Below, piece after piece: positions 24,190 through 35,630 of a DNA stretch of 64,000 bases. The stretch lies in the NCBI GenBank assembly GCA_021904315.1, contig CM038907.1, forward strand, positions 32,185,223-32,249,222. The letters are read 5' to 3'. Source of the stretch: Sphagnum magellanicum. Its lineage: Eukaryota; Streptophyta; Sphagnopsida; Sphagnales; Sphagnaceae. The notes under the pieces were generated by a model. The model searched no databases and was not told where the DNA came from. It worked only from the letters and a program-made list of their open reading frames with translations. A program made the translations under genes and the position numbers. Numbering within the stretch: the first letter of the stretch is position 1; every line of letters starts with the position of its first letter.

Positions 24190-27100
24190 AAGAGATCAGA
24201 AGGCTAACCAAGCAATAAGATAAGACACAGGAGCAATAAATACAAAGCAGCAGCAGCTGATATCAGCATTGTTGTTCAGGATGGTCTGCAACCCAGCAAC
24301 ATGAGGTGCACAAAAGCAGCAGCATGTTTGTGGAGTCTGTGCTGCTTGACATCTGCTGAGTCAAGGTTTGGTAGGCTGGATTGTGATGACCTTTCAGGGA
24401 GGAAATTTTTTCAGGTCATCTATGGCATCAGTGCACTGCCGAGAGAAGGCCCCACTTATGCTGTTTCACAGAAGATATATTGACTCCCAAGTGCTGAAGA
24501 AGATTTCAGCACCTGAGCATGAGGGTGCTGATGGATACAGCTAGGACTCTGTCACTGCTTTTGTTAGATTGTGGTTTTCTATACTACCTAACTGTAGATT
24601 CTTATGTTGCAGGGCTCACTATCTGCAACCCACAAGTTTGCAGTGGTTCTTTTTTGCAGGACAGAGACTTATTTAACTGTTTTCTTGGAGCCAAGTAAGA
24701 GCTTCCCTTGGAATTTCCCTGTGATATGGGTTAGGCAGTTACCTTTTGAATGGGGTTATACTTAGCATCTGGGACCAAGAAAATCCACATGACCACCATC
24801 AACTGTACTCCTCAGAGCAACAGCACATGTAAGTTGCCAAAAAAAGACTTGCTTTCTTTCCCCATTGTTGACAAGTGGGGTGATCGATTGACAAGCAAAG
24901 GGCACATCATCTGTTGTATACTAGAGGTGGATTCTCTCAAGATCACAGTACATTACCGGCAATGGTATCATATCTTTGGTGCCATCTGAATTGGTTTGTT
25001 TGCCAATTGGCAGTTTGGAATTGAGTCTTTACTGGCCATTTTGGATTGGAGCTTTTGCCAAAATAGTGAGGGTGACTTTCTGTGCTTCCACTCTTTGCAA
25101 ACCTGAAGCTTACTCGTGACATTCCATATATGGTTCTAGCGAGCACCACATATATTTAATGTTGAGATTAACATTGCTGACTGTAGGTGGAAGAGGTATA
25201 GACATTATTCAAATGCAAGGCCTAACCAAGCTTCAAACTCTTACCTTTAACCTAGCTATGCGGAGTAAGATGTGATCTTACCCAAAACCTCCCCTCCTTG
25301 CCACGGATCTCATCTTCACTACCCAAGGCCTCTCCAAATATAACCTATGGCTTATTCAAGAAAATTGGCCCACTAACCTGAACATGGCACAATTAATTAG
25401 GTGCCAATTGATGCCCAACACAATTATGTCCTTGTTTTTGGGCCATCGACAACTATATCATGGGCACAATTGGTTTTAATAACATCTTTAGTCCTTTTAA
25501 AAACTAATTGGCTCAACTCCCAACAAAGTAAATGTTGAGGGCGATATTCACCAACCAACCTGAGTAGATCACATGGAATTGATATTATTGACAATCAAAT
25601 TACAGGATTATGATATCTTATGTGATAATGTGAATTAGTTCATCAATTGCCTTGTTGCCCATGAATAAAATTTATCCATAACATCCATTTGTGTCCATTA
25701 TAGATGAATGTTAAACACCATTGTTCATTTTTTGTTTGTAAAAGGTATTAAAGTTGTTCACAAAGGTTCTTTGAACAATGAGACTTCTCGTGACTTTTGT
25801 GAACTAGCTTCACAAACATGTTTAAGTAGATATAATCTCCCCCTCCTAATCACCTCCAGGGCATATTCAACAATAGTTAAGGTAGAACTTGCATGATACT
25901 CTTGTTTGTCTTATGGATCTCATATTCCAAGTTTTTCCATGTTACAAATGAAATTGGTACATCTTTGCATACTTCATGTTCTCATGCAATTTTCATCTTT
26001 TTATTTCTTAAAGAGATTATGCTTTAAGCACATGCCATTGTAGGTTGTCTCAGCCGTTGTGCCTATTATAATATTTTCAGTTGTCCAAGTTTCATCTTGT
26101 GACCATTAATGGATAGCAATGTCATCAACAATTCTTTCTACCCCAAATCCTTGCTTCCCTTGGAGCTTTAGATTCTCCTCATCAAATCAATTAGGTGCTG
26201 TCTACCTTGACACAAATGTTTTGTGCCCCAAAAATGGAACTTGCAAACCAGAACAACTTGGACTTTTTCAAAGAACAAGCCTACACAATGCTCTCATCAC
26301 CAAAATACGTTGTACTTTTAGTGAGTTAATCAAGCTAAAGTGGAGGAAATGACACCCAATATAAACTTAATGTATCTATAATAATGTGCAAATTCCATTG
26401 AAACATGCTATAAGCATGAGTTCAAGAGGCAACTGAACAAGAAGAAAACACAAAGCTTTGCTTAAGCTCATTGGATTTGCAACAAACACGAGGATAAAAT
26501 GTCTAACTTGAGTAAAATTGCCTAATGTATGGTTCATCCAATATGCTACAATAGACGAAGGTTGTTTTTTGAAAATTTTAAATTATTTATGTTGTACACA
26601 TCTTGGCAATCAACAAATTCAAAACTATGAAAACATATTCTCCAACCACTCATTAGCCAAAGGAGAGGTCACAATTGGATTGGTGGGCCAAAATTTCTAA
26701 AGCACAAATGATTTTTTTCAAATCCGTAGCTTGTAAGGTGGTGCCAAGACCACGTGCAACAAGTGGGTGCCTTCAAGTGACTAGCCCCCATTTTCAAAAG
26801 GGGTTGTTTGTTAGTGATGGTGGCCAATGGTTCCGGCCTTGGAATGTACTAGCTCAAAGAGGACTTAGAAAAAAATCATCATGTATTTGGAAAGCAACTT
26901 ATGTCTCTCCCTCCTATGAAACAATAGAGATCTTACATTTACTTTTTAAAAGTGGGATGTATCTTATGTCCATAAAGCTCCATTCAAACCAAGGGTTAGT
27001 AGGGATATTTTTGTTCTATTTAATCCTTTCTAGATTTTGGGGGTGGGGGGTTAAAACGATTAAAGTTGAAAGAATAAACTAATCATTGAGTTGTTCACAC

Positions 27101-28813
27101 AATGAACAGATTAGAATGGAATTGATTTAAGCTTACATTATGTTGTAGAGACCTCAAGTGGAAAATCTAGACAAAAGATTTAGATGGCACCTAAATCATA
27201 GGTGGTTAGTAACTTAACTATTTCATCAGTCTTGAGGGCGTTTAATATCACTTGAACTCTAAGATGTTAGGGTAGACAAGTTGATGGCTGGACACTTAGT
27301 GTATTAGCTAGCTTTAAATCCTTAAACAATTCATTCTTGCCCTTGGAGTTGAAAGTTGTATTGTAAACCTCCAGTTGGTGCACCCATAGCCATGAATATC
27401 ATTACAAATATAGGAAATGAAGAAAATATAAGGTCTCAATGTAACAAGGTCAATGTTCGATTACTAGTTTAATAACACAAATTGTGATTTGGAACTTAAA
27501 TTCTTTTGGACATCATTTTATTTTTCTTTGAGCTCAGAGAGTTTTTGTAGAGCTTCAGTCCATGCACCCATAGATTTTTAGATTACTTAAAATGAATAGG
27601 AAATGAGAAAGCTATGAGTTTTGAAAGTAAGGGGATTTATTGCTTTTCTTTTGAACATTTTGCATGAATTGGACAATTCATCTTGTTCATACTTTTTTGC
27701 CTCTGAAGTTCATAGGGATATTGTGGATCTTTGAAATCAAGGGGTCAAAGCAACCTTATTATTCCACCTTAACTTGAAGCCAAATATAAGAAAATTGAAA
27801 GATATTCATTCATAGGGATAAAATATATTGATATTTACTCTATGTGAATCCCATGGACACATTAGTTGTCAATGCATTTTTGGGTTATTTCATAGGATAA
27901 AATTATCAGTATTTTATAAAACAAATACTCCATTTTATCATCCCCTTCTTATGCCTTCACCTCATGCTTTATGATGGGTAAAGGCCAATAGGCAAGGACA
28001 TTCCAAAATAAGGGGCATACAATGAGGTGGTAATCATTTAAAAAATGAGGGCTATATTATTGAAACATCAAAGTCGTGATTACCTATTCATCAAATTGTA
28101 GCTCTTTCAATTTGGAAAACATAATAAGTTCCATCATATTGGATAGATGTATATGCTAGAAACATAAATAACATATTTTCATCCAATTTAAAATGAAAAT
28201 CTTGTCTTCTATTTGTGTTTGAACTATGAAATTACCACTAGGCGAAAGTATCTTAAAACTAGTACACTCTATAGTGGTTTTCACTACACTATCCTTGAAT
28301 CGATAAGTAGGGCTGACTAAACTAAACCACCTCTTCATGTGCTCTTTTCATAAATTTTCACTCATCCCATGCAGAGTGAGTGAGTGAGTGTTTTTTTTCT
28401 TTGATATTGCTAAAGCAGAGTTCATCCATAAGTGCATTTAGCCAGATTTGATAATCTTCAGAATATGAAAGTAGAAATTCTTAAGCACGGTTTCATAATG
28501 TAGGCAATTTTGTTGATTTTTGGTGATTTTGAAATAAAGAATTTATTTTTTGATGATTTGTTTAACATGGAATTTCTGACAAAATATTTCTTTTTCAAAA
28601 TATTCGCCTACCCACCTACTTCACAACTTGAAAAAATAATATTGGTCCAGTGGTTAGTCACAGTTAGTCACACATGGTGAATACACAAGTTTTGAATATA
28701 GACTCCTATTCTCAGCCCTTACCATTTAGGTTAGGTCAAAAATGATCACAAATAATGTGAAGAATAGAAATTTCTAAGAGCCAACAAGACTGGTAAACAT
28801 GTAGTTGGGAAGG
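24190..28813. other. 3' flank of PUR-alpha locus and intergenic DNA
   Basis: The first several hundred bases keep the composition of a plant 3' UTR and flank. Beyond about 25150 the DNA is AT-rich with short frames only (for example 25708-25896, 26119-26352 and 26675-27082). I match none of these to a family. Some may be decayed mobile-element coding sequence. No RNA gene was seen. Confidence 0.5.
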
Positions 28814-29053
28814 ATAGTATTATATATTGTAAAGGAAGAATGAAGCTTCCCCTGACTCCAGACAGACAGTGGCCACGGACAGTTAAAGTAGTCTTGGTAT
28901 ATAGTTATGGGCTTAAAATAATGACAAAGTCAAAGAACCGGCCAACGAAGTGCCAGTTTTTTCACGAAAACCATCAGCTCGACAAGGTTGCTGAAATGAA
29001 AGGAACCAACGGTTCTTTTGTTCATGTTGGGTTCTCAAGAACCGGAATTGAAA

Positions 29054-29084
29054 GGTTAAAGAACTGGAGTGGGAAATGTGAAGG

Positions 29085-29153
<69 letters not shown>

Positions 29154-29483
29154 TCAACGGGTTAAAGAACCGGAGTGAGAAATGTGAAGGACCGGCTGGG
29201 GGGGGTCAAAGGGTTAAAGAACCGGAGTGGGAAATGCGAAGGATCGGGCGAGGGGGCTCGACGGGTTAAAGAACCGGAGTGGGAAATGTGAAGGACCGGG
29301 CCGGGGGGGGGGGGGGGGTAGACGGGTTAAAGAACCAGAGTGGGAACTGCGAAGGATCGGGCGAGGGGGCTCGACGGGTTAAAGAACCGGAGTGGGAAAT
29401 GTGAAGGACTGGGGGGGGGGGGTAGATGAGTTAAAGAACCGGAGTGGGAAATGCGAAGGACCGTGGCGGTGGCGGGGGGACCA
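29054..29483 (+). repeat. Minisatellite inside the Helitron, seven ~52-bp units
   Basis: Seven units begin near 29054, 29159, 29211, 29265, 29325, 29377 and 29430. Each has the core GTTAAAGAACCGGAGTGGGA, then AATGTGAAGGACCGGG and a run of G of variable length. Most units are 52-60 bp; the first is about 105 bp because its G run has expanded. Units alternate between two subtypes (ATGTGAAGGACCGGG with long G runs, and ATGCGAAGGATCGGGCGAGG), which suggests growth by duplication of a dimer. Confidence 0.9.
29088..29152 (+). repeat. 65-base G tract with a single T
   Basis: Thirty G (29088-29117), one T (29118) and thirty-four G (29119-29152). This is the expanded spacer of the first minisatellite unit. 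It should form G-quadruplexes when single-stranded. The polyglycine frames read through it are artefacts. The true length is uncertain, because such tracts are poorly sequenced. Confidence 0.9.
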
Positions 29484-29583
29484 ACAGTTGTTTGAAAAAA
29501 AAAGTTTTTTTAAAAAATCAAAAACATCAACCAAACATTGTTGAAATAACACACCCGTGCATTATGCACGGGGTTCAAACTAG

Positions 29584-31440
29584 TTGTCTTCTATTGGAAA
29601 AGAGGAGAATAGGGTGTTAAGACTACTTTTTGTTCCTGCTCTTGAGAGACGATGAAACAAGCAGCCACCTCAGTTCTACCTTAGTTAGGTGAATGATAGT
29701 TGACTAGTGAAAGTAGCCAGCCCCTTGCTAGCTCATTGAAGTGAATTGTGGTTGACTGTATCTTCCCCTTGATGAGTGGCCAACCAATGTGGTTACTTTT
29801 CAAACAACAAAAACTATCATGGGTGCACCCATGAACTAATTAACCCTTAACCCGCCACCTCACTGTTTCTCCTATGTACAATGAAGGAGGCTAAAAATTG
29901 ATGCCCCTATGGTATAGGGGACATGTCATACCATCTTCTTCACATTTAAGATGTCCCATTTGGATTTCTTCAGTCATGTTGGCAGGTCTTTTCAAGCTTG
30001 GGCAACACCTAAAGTCTCTATTTCTAAATTTTGCTCTTTGCTCATTGTTATTCAGATTTTGAGATTTTCTTTGGGAAGTGGTGACAATATTTGACAGGTC
30101 AAGACATGGTTGGTAGAATAGGTAGTTGACAAAATAAATAGTTGTGAATAGATAATTATTTTTGAGTGTTTATGTCTACACTAGTTAGTTATTAGTTAAT
30201 TGATCTTATTTAGAGTGTTTGAATTTAAATTAACATATATATAGAGGAAGAGGGCCAAGAAAAAAAATTAGATTTTTTACATTTTAGATTTGTTTTGTGA
30301 TTTTGCAACTAACTAAGGAACATAGCTCATATAAAGTGCACAAGACACAAGGCTAATGCTACAAACACATTTGGTGTTGGAGGGTCTAATGTTAAGATAC
30401 TTAACATTTTAAAAACTCTATATAGGGGCATGTCCTAACACTAACACTAGAGTTAGGCAGCTCTAAAGACAACCTATTCACACTTAATGGTTATTTTAGT
30501 GTTTGCAAACATTAAGAAATGTACAATGTACTCTTTTGTGAATCATCATTCATGCATGAAAATGATGATACATTATTATGCGTTTTTTGTGTGTTCTTTT
30601 TGTTGTTCTTTTGTGCGGAGGCTTTATGTGCATTCTCAACTTTTTCTTTCTGCTTGTTCCAAGTTCCTTTGTTGCATTTGCATTAAATCTTGTTGTCTTG
30701 CATTCTCATTTCAAAACTCAAGGCTCCTTTTTTTTCACACATTTTTTTGTTGATACTCACGTTTTCTTACTACATGAAGTTCTATCACACTATCATTTGA
30801 ATTTCCTTATTTGAAAATGTAGTTTGTGACTTTGCATGTACTTCCTTTTGCAATTTGATTCAATAGGAACATTGATATTGTTGTTGTTTATAATTCGGTT
30901 AAATGCCATAGTCATGACATGTGTCAAATTGTTGAGAGCTTGAACCATATCCATATGTGTGCGGTTGATTGCATGGTCTTGTGTTTTGAAGTGTTCTAGT
31001 TATTTTTCTAGCATATTTTTTTGGGTATGGGCTTGTTTTTCCTCCAAAACCAAACTTGTGGTGTTGACACCAACATTTTGCTCCCCTTTTTTGTGGCTTC
31101 TACCATGCTTTATGAATAAAAGAATATGTTTTTAAAACCCTAGTACCTTTAGCAAATCAAACAATTGTAAATTTTTTAATAGTTGTCATTTTTTCAATTT
31201 GAATTACTTTGCTAACAAAATCTAGTGTGGTGGGGTTAATATGTGGAATGGGATTAGGTTAGATGGGCACTTCAATTCTTGTTGGTTGAATTGAAATTGT
31301 GGCAATGTCTATTACTTCTTGAATTAGTTTTTGTGGGGCTCTTAATAACATTGTTAGGTGTAATTGGTGTAGTCAACATCTATTCAAACATTCATGTTTC
31401 ATTGGTATTGGTATTTTTATATGTAGATTTTGAATCATTG
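29584..31440. other. Intergenic DNA without recognisable genes
   Basis: AT-rich. The two overlapping Phe/Cys/Leu-rich frames at 30487-30814 reflect T-rich DNA rather than a membrane protein. The part next to the hAT-like remnant may contain its eroded N-terminal half, but I cannot recognise it. Confidence 0.45.
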
Positions 31441-31449
31441 TTTATGTAT

Positions 31450-32802
31450 ATGGCTTTGTGTGGCAAGGAATGTCTTAAGTCGAACGAGTTCATGTTTACG
31501 TACGGCTGTGCACCCCATGCGATCCACAACCTTTGCATGGATTTGTGCAAACACTTTCCAGGAGTGAATCAGGTTTTAAAATAGATCATGTTTATGGTCA
31601 AGACGTTCAAGTCGTCCCATCTTTTGTTAAAGTTGTTCAACAAGCTCTGCATTGAGAAATATCGGAAGACGTACGTGCTCATTCTCTTTACGAAGACCCG
31701 ATGGGGTACTGTCTACTACGCCGCTCAGCGTGCCAGCACTGTCAAATCGGCATGTGCATCGTTGCCAGGCGAAATTCTTAACGCCGATTATGACATTGAT
31801 ATATCCGACGAACTGAAAGCTTTGGTTACAGATCAGTCTTATTGGAAGGGCATGTCTGCGATGGAGGCACTCTTTAAGACGATCTGCTCATGTTTAACAT
31901 ATTTGGAAGGAGACGAAGCGACATTTGTTGCTGTGTATGCCTGTTTCGTGGCGATCAAGTTCCACATTAGGACGCTGAATTCCGCTGTCAAGGACGCATT
32001 GGATTTGACTGTAAATGATATCGAACAGATTGTGACGATGATTCACCACCGCTTCTCGACAATTTACACGGAGGCCCATGCTCTGGCATTTGCTACTGAT
32101 CCATTATTCACCCCCATGCACACTAGGATCGTGGCGAAGTTCAGCCAAGAGTTCTTGCAATTGGGGAAGTCTTCAATTAACCAGCAGTCGAAGGCCGCAA
32201 TCAGCCGTCTTGCGAATGGCAACGACGACCTCCGGCGAAAACTCTTTAGCGAGTTCGCCACGTTTATTGTGCGCCCGATGGACAAAGATGATGATTTCAG
32301 TGACATCACCTTCAAGCCGTCTGAATTGTGGACCTTATTTGACGATCATTACTACGGTGCCATCAACGGTCGCCTATCTGCATTGCACAAGAATCCGACA
32401 GGGGCAAGCGGGGGTGAGCGCAATCACAAGGCGACCAAACGCGTTCATAGTCGCTCACGAGCTCGGTTGGGCAAGCACAAGATCGAGACCGGGACCGCCA
32501 TTCTGTTCAATTCGGAATAGCTCAATCGTCAAATCGCTTCAACAAGGGATACAAAGTTCTGCAAGTGGCTGCACCAGCTCTGCCCTGATAGCGGATATGA
32601 ATCTGAACATGAAATGGACCCTGTCGACAAGGATGAGGATGCTGTTGGTGGTAGCGTTGATGAATTTGATCGTGTTAACATATTCGAGGGCGTAGACGGC
32701 ATGCATGACAAGGATATCTTCGAGGCCGAGGAGGTGATGGACGAGGCGTCGAGGGTAACATCTACAAATGAGGTGGACAGTGGACCTCTGAGTGTTGTAT
32801 AA
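31450..32802 (+). pseudogene. hAT-like transposase remnant with two in-frame TAG codons
   Basis: One reading frame, broken only by TAG at 31582-31584 and 32518-32520, runs to a TAA at 32800-32802. It looks like the C-terminal two thirds of an RNase-H-fold hAT-like transposase. A YGCAPHAIHNLCMDL segment of the 'C..H..hL..D' type leads, then a conserved TRWGT. A long helical region follows, and then the C-terminal dimerisation block GGERNHKATKRVHSRSRARL near 32410-32470. An acidic tail rich in Asp and Glu follows the second TAG. The N-terminal part before 31450 is missing or eroded. The segment is GC-richer than both flanks, so it is a younger arrival than its surroundings. I find no terminal inverted repeats. 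The family assignment is by motif order and is moderately sure. Confidence 0.65.
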
Positions 32803-32849
32803 TACATTATACGGTATTATATGGTATTATACAGCGCAGTCCGCGAAGA

Positions 32850-33400
32850 ATCCAATTACACAGATCCATAGGGGTGAGGCCAAATGGTTTGTTAACTTGA
32901 TTTGCATTGTCCATCACGAGGTTTCTTGTATGGGCCAGGTTGAAAAGTGGTTTTAAACTAAGGAATCTTGTAATCATGTCATACAAGCTTCACCTAAAGC
33001 TCTTCGAGAGGTTGAAAAAAGTTTTATTTGCAATGTTCATGGCCCAATATTTTTCGTTATGTCCAGTAATTGCCATGTAATCGTAGATTCTTGTAGAGTC
33101 TCCAAATATGGAACAACATTTATCCTTGCACATTGGTCCATTTTTGAAGTGAATTGTGGAACCTAAACTCATCACATATTTTGACATTTTCTTCCACTTG
33201 GTAACTGTAATTTCAAATTGATCTTGTGCATCTTGTTTGTCAAGGTTTGCAAGGTGTTTTTCTTTCTTGGCTTTCACAAGAGCCAAAACTTTGGCATGCT
33301 TCCAATTTGATTATCGTGGCTTTCTGGATTGCACTTCCACTAAATCTAAGTTTTAAACCTTCTTGCCTTTACCTTTGGCTTTCTTTTTTGTTGGTCCACT
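32850..33400 (-). pseudogene. Myb/SANT-like (trihelix-type) DNA-binding protein remnant
   Basis: A reverse-strand frame starts near 33400 with a Lys/Gly-rich stretch (KKKAKGKGKKV). It continues past TAA at 33355-33353 and TAA at 33313-33311 to a 98-residue open part (33286-32990). The features match Myb/SANT-like domains of the kind spread by transposons in plants: NWKHAKVLALVKAKK, then KWKKMSKYV, CKDKCCSIFGDSTRIYDYM, GHNEKYW and NLSKSF. After a TGA at 32992-32990 the frame still reads family-like residues (LYDMITRF, HTRNLV) for a few dozen codons. At least three stops make it a dead copy. It converges on the hAT-like remnant, with only tens of bases between their ends. Confidence 0.65.
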
Positions 33401-35630
33401 TGTTGTTCCATCGTTGGTAGATCTAGTGCTAAAGATAACAACTATGGACAATAAAAAAAATGGTTATGTTATGATTTTTTCCTTCAAATTAAATGTTCAA
33501 GAATCATTGTTGTATGATTTGTTTGTTTGTATATTTTTGCATATTGTGGAATTATCTATGTTTTTGCAAGTTCTATTGATCAAGATTCAAAGCAACATGG
33601 TTTTGAAGTGGTAAAGGATTTTGAAGAAAACAAACAAGAAGACTGAAAGCAAGTTGAAGACATTAAAAGGTCTGAAAACTTGCATACATTCCTCAATTTC
33701 ATCTTCATGGGTGTTGGAGACTACAATCTTGCAAAAGTTCATGGTTTTTTTATCAAGATTCTTTGTGGATGCACTCTTCTTCTTGAGCAAGCAAAGTTCC
33801 ACAAAGCAAAGGTTTTCAACAAGTTTTTGTTCTTGTGCGGGCACAAGTTTTCATGTTCTTGAGCAAATCATAGCACAAAAGAGGGGTCCAATAAGCAAGC
33901 AAAGAAAGGAAAAAATAGGGAAGCACAGTAGATGTATTTGAATGGAGGGGAATGTGAAAGGAACATAGTGGGGAACGAGGTAGATCCTTAGTGTTAGGTA
34001 ACATTGAGTTAAAGCCCCTTTTGGGGGCTGCTCCATAGCATTGAAACCCTAATGAAAAATCTTCATTTTCTAAAAATTTGGTGTTTATTTACCACTTCCC
34101 TAACATTCACTCAATACTGCATGCCACCTAGGATGCCACATAAGATTTGGTATGAATTAACTCTCCATTTGTGAATGTCACAAGTTTGAAAACATTGAGT
34201 TACCACTTACTTACCACCAAGTGTGTTTGCAACATAAGAACAGTTCCAAACATTGGTGATTTTTTTCTGCCCAAAAAAAATAATTTTGTATGATTTTGTG
34301 TAGAGTTACATTGGATGGCCAACTTTGACCATCCATTTCTTGCTCATTTCAACTTGATTTTGCATAGTATTTTTTCCACATCATTCATATAGATGCCTTA
34401 TATCTACCTTAAAATTTCTACTATCAATAAAGCATGGTGTCTTGTGCAATCCTCCAAAAACTTGTAAGTTTAACAACTACCCAAAACTTTAAAAATTAAA
34501 CTTTCAATGGTGGGGATTTCAATGATATGTTGGAGACTAAAACAATGCTTGAAAAAACAGAAAAAAATATCATAGTTATTACAAAATCCCCTTTATCACT
34601 TGCTTTGACGATAAAAAAAATATACATTTTTTTTTTAACCCATCATCTAGAAAATAGATGGTGCAAACAAACACCAGCCAAGCCAAAAAACAACTAAAGC
34701 CAACACGAGTATGTGAGGCTATTAGCCCCATAAGAAATCTTGCTAGGATTACTAGGCTAGAGGAAGGAATGTGAAATAATAAGAGAGCTTTCAATACAAA
34801 AAAAGCCTTCAAGTATAACGTGCATAGTAAAAAGTACGCAAAAAAAAAGTATTTTATTTCCTCTCTTGCTTTCTTCCTACCTTGGATGTAGTCTATTTAC
34901 TAGAAAGCTTCATAAAGAGACATCATAAATAAATGTCTCAAGTTATCTACTTGCTATGTAAATCAAGTAGATACATTTTGATGTATTATAGTAGTAAATG
35001 CATGGTGAAGTGTGTAGATAGTTATATACAAGACTATCTCTTACTCGCATTATGAAACCCATAGATCATTTTTTGATTTGTTAATTTGCACAAAGCAAAT
35101 TAATCATTCATTTTTGAATCAAATCCTTTTTTTTTGAATTGAAGGATTTGATCTTGAAGTCCTCTGCAACTCTACTGAGTTGGATTTTAAAAATTCTCAC
35201 AAAATTCATGACCTTTGGGCACATTTGTGAAGGCTGGTACAACTTTTGTATTGGGACTGTTTTGCTCCAATGTCAATTAACGGTTAATAGAAAGAGCAAT
35301 ACAATACCACATAAGCTATAGGGGATGAAGTGATGATCCCACTCTCTTTTCCTAGGTGGCAAGTGGCGCATGGAGGTACACAAGCCCCCTGACATCAGGA
35401 GCCCATTACAAATCTCAAGTCAACTTGCGAAAACGAGGGCAGAAAAAATGTTAAGTTTTGTTCAAGCATATTTATTACTAACTTGAGAAAAATGAGCCCA
35501 AATATAAATGTGAAGTCCACTACTTACTTACATACAAACTTGACAAATGAGCAAAGCAATTGAGTCCCAAAACTGCAAAGACTTTCTGTCCAACAAATAT
35601 TCCATCTGTCAAAAAAAAAACATTGCAGCA
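33401..35630. other. Intergenic DNA without recognisable genes
   Basis: AT-rich, with overlapping short frames on both strands at 33587-34036 that have no family features. Nothing else was seen. Confidence 0.5.

Larger units (their letters stand above)
28814..29583 (+). mobile_element. Non-autonomous Helitron, about 770 bp
   Basis: The right end has the canonical plant Helitron layout. A 9-bp-stem palindrome (CCCGTGCAT/ATGCACGGG, 29554-29572) is followed after seven bases by CTAG (29580-29583), and the next base is T, as for A^T target insertion. The left end resembles Helitron 5' ends (ATAGTATTATATATTGTAAA, then GGAAGAATGAAGCTTCC) but lacks a clean TC, so the exact start is approximate. There is no helicase or Rep coding sequence inside, so the element must have been moved in trans. 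Much of its length is a G-rich minisatellite. Confidence 0.75.

Noticed and set aside
28840..29269. Two open frames rich in polyglycine
   Set aside because: They are read through the G tracts of the Helitron minisatellite. The glycine runs follow the homopolymer, and there is no conserved flanking protein sequence.
30487..30814. Hydrophobic Phe/Cys/Leu-rich frames that look like a membrane protein
   Set aside because: The hydrophobicity comes from T-rich DNA. Two overlapping frames show the same bias, so it is compositional.
32078..32695. 205-residue plus-strand frame overlapping the hAT-like remnant
   Set aside because: It is a +1 shadow of the transposase frame; the recognisable motifs are all in the other frame.
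30400..34060. Terminal inverted repeats flanking the hAT/SANT remnants
   Set aside because: Candidate blocks near 31080 and 34012 share a few bases but do not form an inverted pair.
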